Below, piece by piece: positions 15,482 through 24,941 of a stretch of DNA of 64,000 nucleotides. The notes under the pieces are model-generated. The model saw nothing but the letters and a program-made list of their open reading frames with translations, was not told where the DNA came from and made no database searches. A program made the translations under genes and the position numbers. The DNA is taken from assembly GCF_007065885.1 (NCBI RefSeq), contig NZ_CP041409.1, forward strand, positions 1,597,501 to 1,661,500, written 5' to 3'. Source of the DNA: Altererythrobacter sp. TH136 (GTDB lineage Bacteria; Pseudomonadota; Alphaproteobacteria; Sphingomonadales; Sphingomonadaceae). Position 1 is the stretch's first letter. Every line of letters starts with the position of its first letter.

Positions 15482-17629
15482 TCACCAGATGCGCACGCGG
15501 TCCGCCGGGGCGAGGTACAGCGCATCGCCCGGCTTGACGCCAAACGCCGCATACCACGGGTCGAAGTTGCGCAGGACCGCGTTGACCCGCGCTTCGGCCA
15601 GGCTGTGGCTGTCGGTCTTGAGCAGCTGCTTGGCGAACGCCTCGCGGTATTTCCAGCGCCATGCCTGGGCATAGGAGAGGAAGAACCGCTGGTCGCCGGT
15701 CAGCCCATCGATCACCGGCGCGGGCTTGCCGTTCAGCGACAGCTTATAGGCGTTGTAGGCCATCGACAGGCCGCCGAGATCGCCGATGTTCTCGCCCAGC
15801 GTCAGCCGGCCGTTGTGGCACGTCGTGCCGTCATCGAATGGGCACTGCTTGTCGTACTGCGCGACGAGCTTGTTGCCGAGCGCTTCGAAGGTCTTGCGGT
15901 CCTCGTCGGTCCACCAGTTTTCGAGCGCGCCGGTCGGCCCGTACTTGGCGCCCGAATCGTCGAACCCGTGGCCGATCTCGTGGCCGATGGTCGCGCCCAC
16001 CGCGCCATAATTCACCGCCGCGTCCGCCTTGGGGTTGAAGTACGGCGGCTGGAGATAGGCGGCCGGGAACACGATCTCGTTCGCCGGCGGCATGTAGTAT
16101 GCGTTCACCGTCTGCGGGGTCATCAGCCACTTGGTCTTGTCGACCGGTTCGGCCAGATCCTCGAGCTGTTCCTGCCAGCTCCAGTCACTCACCGCGATCG
16201 CGCTGGCGAGCGCCTGCCCGGGCACCACGTTGAGTCCCTCATAGGTTTCGAACTTCTCCGGGTAACCGATCTTCACCCCGAACGCGTCGAGCTTGCGCTG
16301 GGCCGCGACGCGGGTGGCGGGGGTCATCCACTCAAGCTCCTTGAGGTTGGACGCCAGCGCCAGGCGCAGGTTGCCGACCAGCTTCTCCATCTCCGCCTTG
16401 CTGGAGGCGGGGAAGTGCCGCTCGACGTAGATCTTGCCCAGCCCCTCGCCCATCGCGCCCTGCACGAAGTCGAGCCCGCGCTGCCAGCGTTCGCGCTGCT
16501 GGGTCTTGCCCTGCAGGGTCTTGCCGTAGAATTCGAAGTTGGCGTCGTCGATGTCGCTGGGGAGAACCTGCGACGCGCCGGACAGGAAGCGCGCCGCCAT
16601 CCACGCCTTGATGTCTTCCAACGGCGCGGTGTTCAGCAGCGACAGCATCGCCGGCATCCCGCCGCCCAGCTTGCCGAGCTGTTCGGGCGTCAGGCCCAGC
16701 TTCGCGATCTCCTCGGCCGTCGGCGGCAGCTGCGCCACATACAGCGCAGGCAGGTTCGCGACCTGGCGGTCCTGCAGCATCAGTTCGACCGGAAATTCGC
16801 CCGACATCCCCTTCAATTCGTCGATCGTGACGCGGTTGGTGGTGAGTTCGGGGTTGCGCGACAGCGCGCGGTCCCAGCCCAGCGCGGCGAACTGTTTTTC
16901 CAGGCCATAGACCCGTTCCGCGGTTGCCGCCGGATCGGCATAGCCCGCCTTGCCCAGCAGGAACGCGAGGTATTCCTTGTACTTGGCGCGGATCGCCTGG
17001 TTCGCTTCGCTGTCGACCAGGTAATAATCGCGGTCGGGCAGGCCGATGCCGCCGACGCCGGTGTAGAGCGCATTGTTGTTCGGGCTGGCGGTGTCGATCG
17101 ACACGTACATCCCAAGCGGCGCGGGAATGCCGGTGGCGGCGAACGCATGGGCGAGGTCCGCGCGCGTCTGGACCCCGGCGATCCGGTCAAGGAACGGCTT
17201 GGCGGGCGCGAGGCCCGCGGCGTTGATCGCGGCGGTATCGAGATAGGCCTTGTAAAGATCGCTCACCCGCTGCTCGAGCGAGCCTGCGGGATAGGACCCC
17301 GCCGCCATCTCGTCGACGATCGCCTTGACGTCGCGTTCGGCCTGTAGCCGCAGCCCCAGCGCCACGCCGCTGTAGGGGTACTGCGGCGGGATCACCTCGG
17401 CCGCGTCCCACTTGCCGTTGACGTAGCGGAAGAAGTCGTCCCCCGGCTTGACGGTCTTGTCGAGGTCGGCGGGGTTGAAGCCCCATCCGCCGTAGGTGCC
17501 CGAACGGTATTCCTGCGCTGCGACCGGCGCGGCGGCGGCGGCGGGCGCATCCTCGGCAGCGGCCGGAGCGGCGATAGCGATGGCACCGAGCGAAGCGGCC
17601 GCGGCCAGCTTGACAAGCAAACGATTCAT
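15482..17629 (-). CDS. M13-family zinc metallopeptidase (second of the tandem pair)
   Basis: A 715-residue paralogue of the adjacent M13 peptidase. ATG 17629 opens a signal peptide ending A-P-A-A-A. The P-G-D-D-F-F-R-Y-V-N start of the mature domain, H-E-I-G-H at 550-554, E-N-I-G-D-L-G-G and the terminal V-R-I-W are all present, so it should be active. The two genes are separated by 204 bases and may be expressed independently. They diverge substantially outside the motifs, suggesting different peptide substrates. Confidence 0.95.
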   Translation of the reverse strand: MNRLLVKLAAAASLGAIAIAAPAAAEDAPAAAAAPVAAQEYRSGTYGGWGFNPADLDKTVKPGDDFFRYVNGKWDAAEVIPPQYPYSGVALGLRLQAERDVKAIVDEMAAGSYPAGSLEQRVSDLYKAYLDTAAINAAGLAPAKPFLDRIAGVQTRADLAHAFAATGIPAPLGMYVSIDTASPNNNALYTGVGGIGLPDRDYYLVDSEANQAIRAKYKEYLAFLLGKAGYADPAATAERVYGLEKQFAALGWDRALSRNPELTTNRVTIDELKGMSGEFPVELMLQDRQVANLPALYVAQLPPTAEEIAKLGLTPEQLGKLGGGMPAMLSLLNTAPLEDIKAWMAARFLSGASQVLPSDIDDANFEFYGKTLQGKTQQRERWQRGLDFVQGAMGEGLGKIYVERHFPASSKAEMEKLVGNLRLALASNLKELEWMTPATRVAAQRKLDAFGVKIGYPEKFETYEGLNVVPGQALASAIAVSDWSWQEQLEDLAEPVDKTKWLMTPQTVNAYYMPPANEIVFPAAYLQPPYFNPKADAAVNYGAVGATIGHEIGHGFDDSGAKYGPTGALENWWTDEDRKTFEALGNKLVAQYDKQCPFDDGTTCHNGRLTLGENIGDLGGLSMAYNAYKLSLNGKPAPVIDGLTGDQRFFLSYAQAWRWKYREAFAKQLLKTDSHSLAEARVNAVLRNFDPWYAAFGVKPGDALYLAPADRVRIW

Positions 17630-17762
17630 GAAGGCATCCCCAAACCAAAGCATCTTGATCAGATGGCTGGCGCACCTGTGGCGCGGAGCAGCGGCTGCGC
17701 GCAAGCGCGCTGGCAGACGGGCGTATGTGGTTGGTCGATTCGTTCGGAACGGAAGGGGCGGT

Positions 17763-19616
17763 CTACGCCGCCTCCGCCCCGCCGAACTGCAGCCGGGCGA
17801 GGCGCGCATACAGCCCGCCGCTTTCGGCCAGCACCCCGTGGCTGCCCTGTTCGACGATGCGGCCATCGTCCATCACCACGATCCGGTCCGCCGCGCGCAC
17901 GGTGGCGAGGCGGTGCGCGATCACCAGCGTGGTGCGATCCTGCATCAGCCGGTCGAGCGCGTCCTGCACCAGCCGCTCGCTCTCGGCGTCGAGCGCGCTG
18001 GTGGCCTCGTCCAGCAGCAGGATGGGTGCGGCCCGCAGGATCGCCCGCGCGATGGCGACGCGCTGGCGCTGGCCACCGGACAGCTGGGTGCCGTTCTCCC
18101 CCAGGAAGGTGTCGAGCCCTTGCGGCAGGGCGCGCAGGAACGCCTCGGCATTGGCGGCGCGGGCGGCTTCCCAGATGTCGTCGTCGCTCGCCTCCCAGTT
18201 GCCATAGCGCAGGTTGTCGCGCGCGTTGGCGCTGAACAGGACGCCTTCCTGCGGCACGAAGGCGATCCGCTTGCGGATCTCGGCCGGGTCGGCGCTGGTC
18301 AGCGGCACCCCGTCCAGCCGGATGGTGCCGGCCTGCGGATCGTAGAACCGTTCGACCAGCTGGAAGATCGTGCTCTTGCCCGCGCCCGACGGGCCGACGA
18401 TCGCGACCGTCTCCCCCGGCTGCACTTCCAGCGTGAAATCCTTGAGCGCCGGGCTGTCGAGCCGCGTGGGATAACGGAAACTGACGTTGCGGAACGACAG
18501 CGAACCGCGCGGCGGCTGGGGCAAGGCCTCGGGCCGGGCGGGCGGCGCGATGGTCGGCTGTTCTTCCAGCAGCTCCGCCAGCCGGCTCGCCGCGCCCGCG
18601 CCGCGCAGCAGGTCGCCGTAGACCTCGGTCAGCGCGCCGAGCGCGCCCGCGACCAGACCGGCGGTGATCACCACCGCGGCGATGGTCCCGCCCGAAATCG
18701 CCCCGCTCGCCACCCCGACCGCGCCGCGCCACATCAGCAGCACGATCGCGCCGAACACGATCAGGATGATGAGCGCGGTCATCGCCGCGCGGATCATGAT
18801 CCGCCGCCGCGCGGTGTTGAAGCTGCTTTCTACCGCGGCGTGGAACCGGTCGCGCTCCCGCCCCTCCTGGTTGAACGCCTGGACGATCTTCATCGCGCCG
18901 AGCACTTCGGAGGTCATCGCGCCGATATCGGCCACCCGGTCCTGGCTGGTGCGCGACACGTTGCGCAGGCGCCGCCCGAACACCGCGATCGGGATGACCA
19001 CGGCGGGGATCACCAGCACCATCCACATCGTCAGCTGCGGAACCAGGTAGAACAGGTACGCCGTGCCGCCGATGCCCATCAGCAGGTTGCGCAACGCGAC
19101 CGAGACGGTGGTGCCGACGACCTGTTCGATCAGCGTGGTGTCGCTGGTCATCCGGCTGGAAATTTCCTTCGGGCTGTTCTCTTCGTAAAAGCCGGGCGCC
19201 AGGCGCAGCAGGTTGTCCTGCACCTTGCCGCGGATATCGGCGACCACCCGCTCCCCGAGCCAGCTGACGAAATAGAACCGCATCGCGGTGCCGAATGCCA
19301 GCACACCGACGATCACGAACAGGTAGCGGAACCAGCGGGCGATGTCGGCGGGATCGCCGCCAGCGGAAAAGCCGCGGTCGATGATCAGCTTGAACCCCGA
19401 CGGGATCGCCAGCGTGGCACCGGCGGTGATCGTCAGCGCGATCAGCGCAAGCACCACCCGGCCAGGATACTGCAGCGCCTGGCGCCAGATCATCAGCAGC
19501 GGGCGGACGCTGCGCGCGGCCTGCGGGTCGCGGGGCTTGCGGCGCAGCATGCCGCGCCGCCCCTGCCCGTCCCCGGCCTGCGGTGCCTCGCCCGAAGCTT
19601 GCTCGCTGTCGTCCAT
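17763..19616 (-). CDS. ABC exporter with fused membrane and ATPase domains (MsbA-like)
   Basis: A 617-residue half-transporter. The N-terminal 50 residues are hydrophilic, then six membrane segments (about 60-340). The ATPase domain has Walker A G-P-S-G-A-G-K-S-T at 408-416, the signature L-S-G-G-Q-R-Q-R, Walker B I-L-L-L-D-E-A-T-S-A-L-D and an A-H-R-L-A-T switch histidine. It works as a homodimer exporting lipids or hydrophobic compounds; the type II exporter/MsbA group is the best fit, but the substrate is not determined. ATG 19616 is the first well-placed start. The phaZ gene diverges from it across 141 bases. Confidence 0.92.
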   Translation of the reverse strand: MDDSEQASGEAPQAGDGQGRRGMLRRKPRDPQAARSVRPLLMIWRQALQYPGRVVLALIALTITAGATLAIPSGFKLIIDRGFSAGGDPADIARWFRYLFVIVGVLAFGTAMRFYFVSWLGERVVADIRGKVQDNLLRLAPGFYEENSPKEISSRMTSDTTLIEQVVGTTVSVALRNLLMGIGGTAYLFYLVPQLTMWMVLVIPAVVIPIAVFGRRLRNVSRTSQDRVADIGAMTSEVLGAMKIVQAFNQEGRERDRFHAAVESSFNTARRRIMIRAAMTALIILIVFGAIVLLMWRGAVGVASGAISGGTIAAVVITAGLVAGALGALTEVYGDLLRGAGAASRLAELLEEQPTIAPPARPEALPQPPRGSLSFRNVSFRYPTRLDSPALKDFTLEVQPGETVAIVGPSGAGKSTIFQLVERFYDPQAGTIRLDGVPLTSADPAEIRKRIAFVPQEGVLFSANARDNLRYGNWEASDDDIWEAARAANAEAFLRALPQGLDTFLGENGTQLSGGQRQRVAIARAILRAAPILLLDEATSALDAESERLVQDALDRLMQDRTTLVIAHRLATVRAADRIVVMDDGRIVEQGSHGVLAESGGLYARLARLQFGGAEAA

Positions 19617-19757
19617 CGCCGCGCCCTTAAACCCGGTGGCAAGCGAAATCCACCGCACGACGGACCCCGGCCCCGGTTTGTGCGTTGCACAAGAACCCAA
19701 ACCGCGTCACGATGCCCTACCCGGCACTCGAAAGCGGGGCCTAGCAGGGGAATATGA

Positions 19758-21002
19758 TTGCTCTACCACGCTTATGAAATGCAGCGCGCCTGGCTCAACG
19801 GAGCAAGCGCCTGGGCCTCGATCGGCGCCGAATTGATGAGCAATCCCAGCTATCCCGCGGCGTACCTCGGCATGGCGCCCAGCGCCGCCAGCGCGCTGGA
19901 AGTGTTCGCGCACGCCACCCAGTCGCGCGGCAAGCCGGCGTTCGAGATCGACCATGTCACGATCGGCGGAACCGCGCACCCGGTGACCGAGGCGATCGTC
20001 TACAACAAGCCATTCGGGGACTTGCGCCGGTTCACGCGCGACGGCCTCCCTGCCGATGCGCCCACGGTGTTGATCGTCGCACCGATGAGCGGCCACTACG
20101 CCACGCTGCTGCGCGGCACGGTCGAACGGATGGTCGAGAATGCCGAGGTGTTCATCACCGACTGGGCCGATGCGCGCGACGTGCCGGCGGCAGCGGGCCG
20201 GTTCGACCTCGACGATTACATCGATTACCTGATCGACTTCCTCGCCTTTATCGGTCCGAATACGCACGTTATCGCGGTGTGCCAGCCATCGGTTCCCGCG
20301 CTGGCCGCGACCGCGGTGATGAACGCCGGCCGCCACCCGGCGCGTCCGGCTACTTTGACGATGATGGGCGGGCCGATCGACACTCGCTGCTCCCCCACCA
20401 CGGTCAACGACCTGGCGATGGAGCGCCCGATCGAGTGGTTCCGGCAGTCGGTGATCGCGACCGTTCCGGGGCAGTACCGCGGGCACGGCCGGCAGGTTTA
20501 TCCGGGGTTCCTGCAGCTTGCCGGGTTCATGAGCATGAACCTCGGCAATCATCTGATGAGCCATTACGAGATGTTCAAGCATCTCACCGCCGGTGACGAC
20601 GCCAGTGCCGATCCGACGAAGGCGTTCTACGACGAATACCGCAGCGTGTGCGACATGACCGCCGAGTTCTACCTCCAGACGGTCGAGGAAGTGTTCCAGA
20701 AGCATTCCTTGCCCAACGGCACGTTCATGCACCGCGGGGAGCCGGTCGACCTGGGCGCAATCCGCGACACCGCCCTGCTGGCGGTGGAGGGTGAGCGCGA
20801 CGATATTTCCGGCCTCGGCCAAACCAGGGCGGCGCTGGATCTCGCAACCGGGCTGGCCGCCGAGAAGAAGCGTTACTTCCTCGCTGAAGGTGCCGGCCAC
20901 TACGGCATCTTCAATGGCAGCCGCTGGCGCGACAAGATCGCGCCGGTGGTCGAAGCGTTCGTCGCAGCGCACGGGCGGGTCGGCCTGAAAGCGGTCGCCT
21001 AA
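19758..21002 (+). CDS. phaZ: Intracellular polyhydroxyalkanoate depolymerase (TTG start)
   Basis: Hydrolyses intracellular PHA granules to hydroxyalkanoates, 414 residues, the usual length. It is an alpha/beta hydrolase with a cysteine in the nucleophile elbow (C175 in A-V-C-Q-P-S), as in the PhaZ1 type of Ralstonia, instead of serine. The TTG at 19758 follows an in-frame TGA directly and has AGGGGA about 8 bases upstream, and the protein start M-L-Y-H-A-Y-E fits the family. A PHA synthase is not in the window, but an acetoacetyl-CoA reductase is found at 47.9 kb. Confidence 0.9.
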   Translation: MLYHAYEMQRAWLNGASAWASIGAELMSNPSYPAAYLGMAPSAASALEVFAHATQSRGKPAFEIDHVTIGGTAHPVTEAIVYNKPFGDLRRFTRDGLPADAPTVLIVAPMSGHYATLLRGTVERMVENAEVFITDWADARDVPAAAGRFDLDDYIDYLIDFLAFIGPNTHVIAVCQPSVPALAATAVMNAGRHPARPATLTMMGGPIDTRCSPTTVNDLAMERPIEWFRQSVIATVPGQYRGHGRQVYPGFLQLAGFMSMNLGNHLMSHYEMFKHLTAGDDASADPTKAFYDEYRSVCDMTAEFYLQTVEEVFQKHSLPNGTFMHRGEPVDLGAIRDTALLAVEGERDDISGLGQTRAALDLATGLAAEKKRYFLAEGAGHYGIFNGSRWRDKIAPVVEAFVAAHGRVGLKAVA

Positions 21003-21079
21003 CCCAAGTCAAAGCAGGAACTTAACCCCGCGACGGGGGATTGGCCGGGCGTACCTTTCGCAACCCGAGGACCGCTCCC

Positions 21080-21682
21080 TTGCCCGACCCATCCGTTCCG
21101 GCTGACGACGCGCCGATCGCCTATTCCAAGGACCTGAAGTCCGACCACGCGCTGGTGGAGGAGGCGGTTACCATCAACCGCCCGCCCAGCGAGCTTTATC
21201 AATTCTGGCGCCAGCAGGAAAACCTGGCCGGGGTGATGGAGAACGTCGTCTGGATCGAGAAGGTCGACGACAAGCGCTATCGCTGGACGGTCAAGGCACC
21301 GGGCGGCAAGGAAGTGAGCTGGGTCGCGGCGATCACCAACGATCTGACCGACCGCGAGCTGACCTGGCAGTCGGAAGACGGCGGCGACATCGACAATTCA
21401 GGCCGCGTGCGGTTCGAGGATGCGGGCGAACGCGGCACCGTGGTGCGCGCGACCATCGCCTACGACCCGCCCGCCGGCGTGGTCGGCCAGTTAGTCGCCA
21501 AGCTGTTCCAGCGCGAACCGCGCATCCAGTCGCGGCGCGACCTGCACCGCTTCAAGCAACTAATGGAAACGGGCGAGATCACCACCTCGGCGCGCAACCA
21601 GCGCGAGCGCGAGGAGCGTGACGAAAACCAGACCATCACCCGCCAGCCCACCACCCCCGTCTACCAGGAGAACCAGGCATGA
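21080..21682 (+). CDS. SRPBCC-family (polyketide cyclase-like) protein
   Basis: A protein of about 200 residues with the START/Bet v 1-like fold: [10 protein letters not shown] opens the first strand and F-W-R-Q-Q-E-N-L is typical of the coenzyme Q-binding/cyclase-like subgroup. The C-terminal 35 residues are charged. TTG 21080 with GAGGA 8 bases upstream is chosen over an earlier TTG at 21041. The stop overlaps the next gene's start (ATGA), so it is coupled to the alcohol dehydrogenase. The ligand is unknown. Confidence 0.8.
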   Translation: MPDPSVPADDAPIAYSKDLKSDHALVEEAVTINRPPSELYQFWRQQENLAGVMENVVWIEKVDDKRYRWTVKAPGGKEVSWVAAITNDLTDRELTWQSEDGGDIDNSGRVRFEDAGERGTVVRATIAYDPPAGVVGQLVAKLFQREPRIQSRRDLHRFKQLMETGEITTSARNQREREERDENQTITRQPTTPVYQENQA

Positions 21683-22869
21683 AAGCGATCACCTGGCACG
21701 GCAAGCATGACGTCCGCTGCGATACCGTCGACGATCCCGAAATCCTCAACCCGCGCGATGCGATCATCCGCATCACCTCGACCGCGATCTGCGGCTCCGA
21801 CCTGCACCTCTATGATGGCTACGTTCCGCAGATGATGCCGGGCGACATCCTGGGGCACGAGTTCATGGGCGAAGTGGTGGAGATCGGCGCCAAGAGCACG
21901 CTCAAGAAAGGGCAGCGCGTGATCGTGCCGTTCCCGATCTCGTGCGGGCAGTGCTTCCATTGCAAGAAACAGCAGTTCTCCTGCTGCGACAACAGCAACC
22001 CGGCCGACAAGCAGGACATCGGGCGCGAGCAGCTGGGCCAGCCGATGGCGGGCATCTTCGGCTACAGCCACATGACCGGCGGCTATTCGGGCGGCCAGGC
22101 GGAATACGTCCGCGTCCCCTATAGCGATGTCGGCCCGTTCGTGATCCCCGACGACAGCATCGACGATGACAAGGTGCTGTTCATGACCGACATTCTGCCA
22201 ACCGGCTGGATGGCGGCGGAAAACTGCGACATCGAGCCGGGCGATACGGTCGCGGTGTGGGGCTGCGGCCCGGTCGGGCTATTCGCGGTCCAGTCGGCCT
22301 TCCTGATGGGCGCCAAGCGCGTGATCGCGATCGATCACTTCCCCGCCCGGCTGGAGCTTGCCGCCAAGTTCGGCGCGGAGACGATCAATTTCGAACATTC
22401 CAAGGTGTACGAAGCGCTGCAGGACATGACCGGCGGGGTGGGCCCTGACGCGTCGATCGACTGCGTGGGGCTGGAGGCGCACGGGCTGTACCTCGACAAT
22501 GTCCTCGATCAGATCAAGGTGTCGACTTTCCTCGGCACCGATCGCGGCCATGTGATCCGCCAGATCATCATGGCCACCCGCAAGGGCGGCAACGTGTCGA
22601 TCCCCGGCGTCTATGGCGGGTTCCTCGACAAGTTCCCGATCGGCGCGATGATGGAAAAGGGCCTGACGGTGAAGACCGGCCAGACTCACGTCCAGAAATA
22701 CACCGAGCCGCTGTACGCCGCGATCGTCGAGGACAAGATCGACACCACCTTCCTGATCAGCCACCGGATGCCGCTGGAAGCGGGGCCGGAAGGCTATCAG
22801 AAGTTCCACGACGAGCAGGACACCTACACCAAGATCGTCCTTAAGCCGGGGATGGCCGCGGCGGCCTAG
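21679..22869 (+). CDS. Zinc-dependent alcohol dehydrogenase (formaldehyde-dehydrogenase-like)
   Basis: A 396-residue medium-chain dehydrogenase. Catalytic zinc ligands are in C-G-S-D and G-H-E-F near residues 38-60. The structural-zinc cysteines form C-G-Q-C-x-x-C and a fourth shortly after. The Rossmann motif W-G-C-G-P-V-G-L lies near 195. The insert after the structural zinc matches the glutathione-independent formaldehyde dehydrogenase subgroup. It is coupled with the SRPBCC gene. The real substrate may be another aldehyde or alcohol. Confidence 0.88.
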   Translation: MKAITWHGKHDVRCDTVDDPEILNPRDAIIRITSTAICGSDLHLYDGYVPQMMPGDILGHEFMGEVVEIGAKSTLKKGQRVIVPFPISCGQCFHCKKQQFSCCDNSNPADKQDIGREQLGQPMAGIFGYSHMTGGYSGGQAEYVRVPYSDVGPFVIPDDSIDDDKVLFMTDILPTGWMAAENCDIEPGDTVAVWGCGPVGLFAVQSAFLMGAKRVIAIDHFPARLELAAKFGAETINFEHSKVYEALQDMTGGVGPDASIDCVGLEAHGLYLDNVLDQIKVSTFLGTDRGHVIRQIIMATRKGGNVSIPGVYGGFLDKFPIGAMMEKGLTVKTGQTHVQKYTEPLYAAIVEDKIDTTFLISHRMPLEAGPEGYQKFHDEQDTYTKIVLKPGMAAAA

Positions 22870-23477
22870 CCGCCCGGTGGCAGCGGTTCGGACCTGCGGC
22901 GGCCCAGCAGCCGCCGCAGCATCCGCCGCGCGATCAGCAGCAGCCAGGCGGTGAGGGCCAGGAGCACCAGCGCGATGCCGCCCGCCACATACGGGTGCGC
23001 ATAGGCGAGCCACAGCAGGCCCGCGCTCGCCACGTCCTCGGCCGTCGAGACGACCATGTTGCTGAATGGTTCGGGGCTGGCGTTGACCACCGCCCGCGCC
23101 CCGGCCTTGCCGCCGTGCGCGGCGAACGCCGCCCCGCCGCCGAGCAGGAACGCGATCGCCTGCATCGCCGGATCGCCCGGATCGACGATGGCGAGCGCCA
23201 GCATCGCGCCGCCGACCGGCCGCACCACCGTGTGCACCGCGTCCCACGCGCTATCGAGCCACATGACTTTGTCAGCGAAGAATTCGACCAGCGCCGCGAC
23301 CGCCGCGACGCCCATCACCCACGGGTTGGCGAGCGCATCGAGCGCCTGGAGATGATCGGGCAACGGCAGCGCGCCGAGCCGCATCGCGAGCCCGGTCGCG
23401 AACACCGCCAGGTATAGCCGCCAACCGGCCAGCAGGCTGACGCTGCCGGCAAGGCCCAGAACTTCGACGATGCCCAT
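22866..23477 (-). CDS. DUF4126-family membrane protein
   Basis: A 203-residue protein with about five hydrophobic segments, a [11 protein letters not shown] start and a conserved H-G-G-K-A-G-A-R motif, matching the DUF4126 family of unknown function. It is convergent with the alcohol dehydrogenase, with the two stops overlapping by four bases. It is probably the last gene of the minus-strand unit beginning at 26616. Confidence 0.75.
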   Translation of the reverse strand: MGIVEVLGLAGSVSLLAGWRLYLAVFATGLAMRLGALPLPDHLQALDALANPWVMGVAAVAALVEFFADKVMWLDSAWDAVHTVVRPVGGAMLALAIVDPGDPAMQAIAFLLGGGAAFAAHGGKAGARAVVNASPEPFSNMVVSTAEDVASAGLLWLAYAHPYVAGGIALVLLALTAWLLLIARRMLRRLLGRRRSEPLPPGG

Positions 23478-23524
23478 ACGCTCTCCTCCCGGCGCACCAT
23501 GCGCCTGCCGGAGGTGGCGCGCAA

Positions 23525-24322
23525 TCAGCCGATGCGCGCGCCCTGCCCGCCGTCGACCGGCAGCAGCACGCCGGTGACGAAGCGGGCCTCGTCGCTGGCG
23601 AGGAACAGGACCGCGTTGGCGACATCCCACGCGCTGCCCATTCCACCCTTGAGCGGAACCATCGCATCGCGCGCGGCGCGCTGGGCGGCCAGATCGCGTC
23701 CGTCGCGCGCCGCCGTTCCGCCGACTCCCATCGGCGTATCGATCAGGCCGGGCAGAACCGCGTTGCAGCGCACCCCGCGCTTGGCCGAGCCGAGCGCGGT
23801 GGCGATGGCCAGCCGGTTGAGCGCGGCCTTGGAGATCTCATAGGCCACCATGTTGGCCCCGGCGACCGAGGCGAGCGAGCTTACCAGCACGATCGACCCG
23901 CTGCCCGCCTCGCGCATCGGGCCGAGGACCGCTTTTACCAGCTTGCGCGCGCCGGTGAAATTGACCGCGAACACCGTTTCGAACGCATCGTCGTCATGCG
24001 CGTGGGCCGGCCCGTCAGCGCGATGGCCGATCCCGACGTTGTCGACGCAGATGTCGATCCGGCCCCAGCGTTCGAGCGCGGCCGATACGATCGCGTCCGC
24101 TTCGGTGACGATATCGGCGGCAAAAGCGAAAGCGGTCCCGCCGGCGTCGGTTATTTCAGCGACCGTCGCTTCGGCCCGCGCATGGTCGCGATCGACGCAC
24201 AGCAATTCGGCGCCTTCGCGCGCCAGGGTCAGCGCGATCGCCCGGCCGTTACCCATCGTCTCGCCAGGCTGCTGGCCTGCGCCGACGACCACCGCGGTCT
24301 TGCCCGCCAGCCGTCCGGTCAC
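23525..24322 (-). CDS. Short-chain dehydrogenase/reductase
   Basis: A 265-residue SDR. The N-terminal cofactor motif V-V-V-G-A-G-Q-Q-P-G-E-T-M-G-N-G has an unusually long insertion between the glycines. The catalytic Ser (V-L-V-S-S-L) and Y-E-I-S-K are present. D-N-V-G-I-G replaces the standard N-N-A-G. It lies 10 bases after the CMD-family gene in a cluster with a MaoC hydratase and a thiolase, so it could be a 3-hydroxyacyl-CoA or alcohol dehydrogenase in that pathway. Specificity is unknown. Confidence 0.85.
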   Translation of the reverse strand: MTGRLAGKTAVVVGAGQQPGETMGNGRAIALTLAREGAELLCVDRDHARAEATVAEITDAGGTAFAFAADIVTEADAIVSAALERWGRIDICVDNVGIGHRADGPAHAHDDDAFETVFAVNFTGARKLVKAVLGPMREAGSGSIVLVSSLASVAGANMVAYEISKAALNRLAIATALGSAKRGVRCNAVLPGLIDTPMGVGGTAARDGRDLAAQRAARDAMVPLKGGMGSAWDVANAVLFLASDEARFVTGVLLPVDGGQGARIG

Positions 24323-24332
24323 GCCCGCTTCC

Positions 24333-24902
24333 TCACCGCTCGTCGAGTTCGGGGTTGAGTTCGCTTTCGTCTTCCAGCTGCACGCCGAAGCTGTTCAGCA
24401 TCATCGACACCTGGGTGTACTGGCCCACGGTAAACACCAGGTCCATGCGGCCCTTGTCCCCCAGCGGCTCCAGCGCGGCCCAGGTCGCGCCGGAGATGAA
24501 GTGATCCTGCACCAGTTCGTCGCAGGCGGTCACGATCGCGCTGTCGAGATCGTCCCAGCACGCCGCGTGCGGACCCTCCATGGTGCCCGCCACGTCGGCT
24601 TCGCTCATGCCCGAGGCGAGCCCGATCCGCTCGTGCTGGGCGAATTCGTAACCCGACCGGCAGTTCCACCCGGTGCGCAGGATCGCGATCTCGCGCCGCC
24701 GGGGATCGAGCGCGTTCCGGCGGCTGAGGATGTAGTTCCCCCATTGCAAGAACCGCGTCAGCGCCTCGGGCGCCCGGGCGAAGGTCAGAAAGATATTGAG
24801 CGGGCGCGCGCCCTCGCGGGTCACCGGTGCCAGCGCCGCAGCCTGTTCCGGCGTCAGCGTAGCGGGATCGAGCGGAGTGATCCGCGGGGCGCGCAGCCGC
24901 AC
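24333..24902 (-). CDS. Carboxymuconolactone decarboxylase/AhpD-like family protein (GTG start)
   Basis: A 189-residue helical protein of the CMD family: R-R-R-E-I-A-I-L-R-T-G-W-N-C followed by E-F-A-Q-H-E-R-I-G near 80-95. The CxxC peroxidase motif of AhpD is absent; only one cysteine occupies that region, as in the alkylhydroperoxidase-like proteins found in lipid and aromatic degradation clusters. Start is GTG at 24902. It sits between the thiolase and the SDR. Function in the cluster is unknown. Confidence 0.8.
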   Translation of the reverse strand: MRLRAPRITPLDPATLTPEQAAALAPVTREGARPLNIFLTFARAPEALTRFLQWGNYILSRRNALDPRRREIAILRTGWNCRSGYEFAQHERIGLASGMSEADVAGTMEGPHAACWDDLDSAIVTACDELVQDHFISGATWAALEPLGDKGRMDLVFTVGQYTQVSMMLNSFGVQLEDESELNPELDER

Positions 24903-24941
24903 GTTAAACCGGCCTCAAGTAGCGAAGCGGTAGGCCCACCA

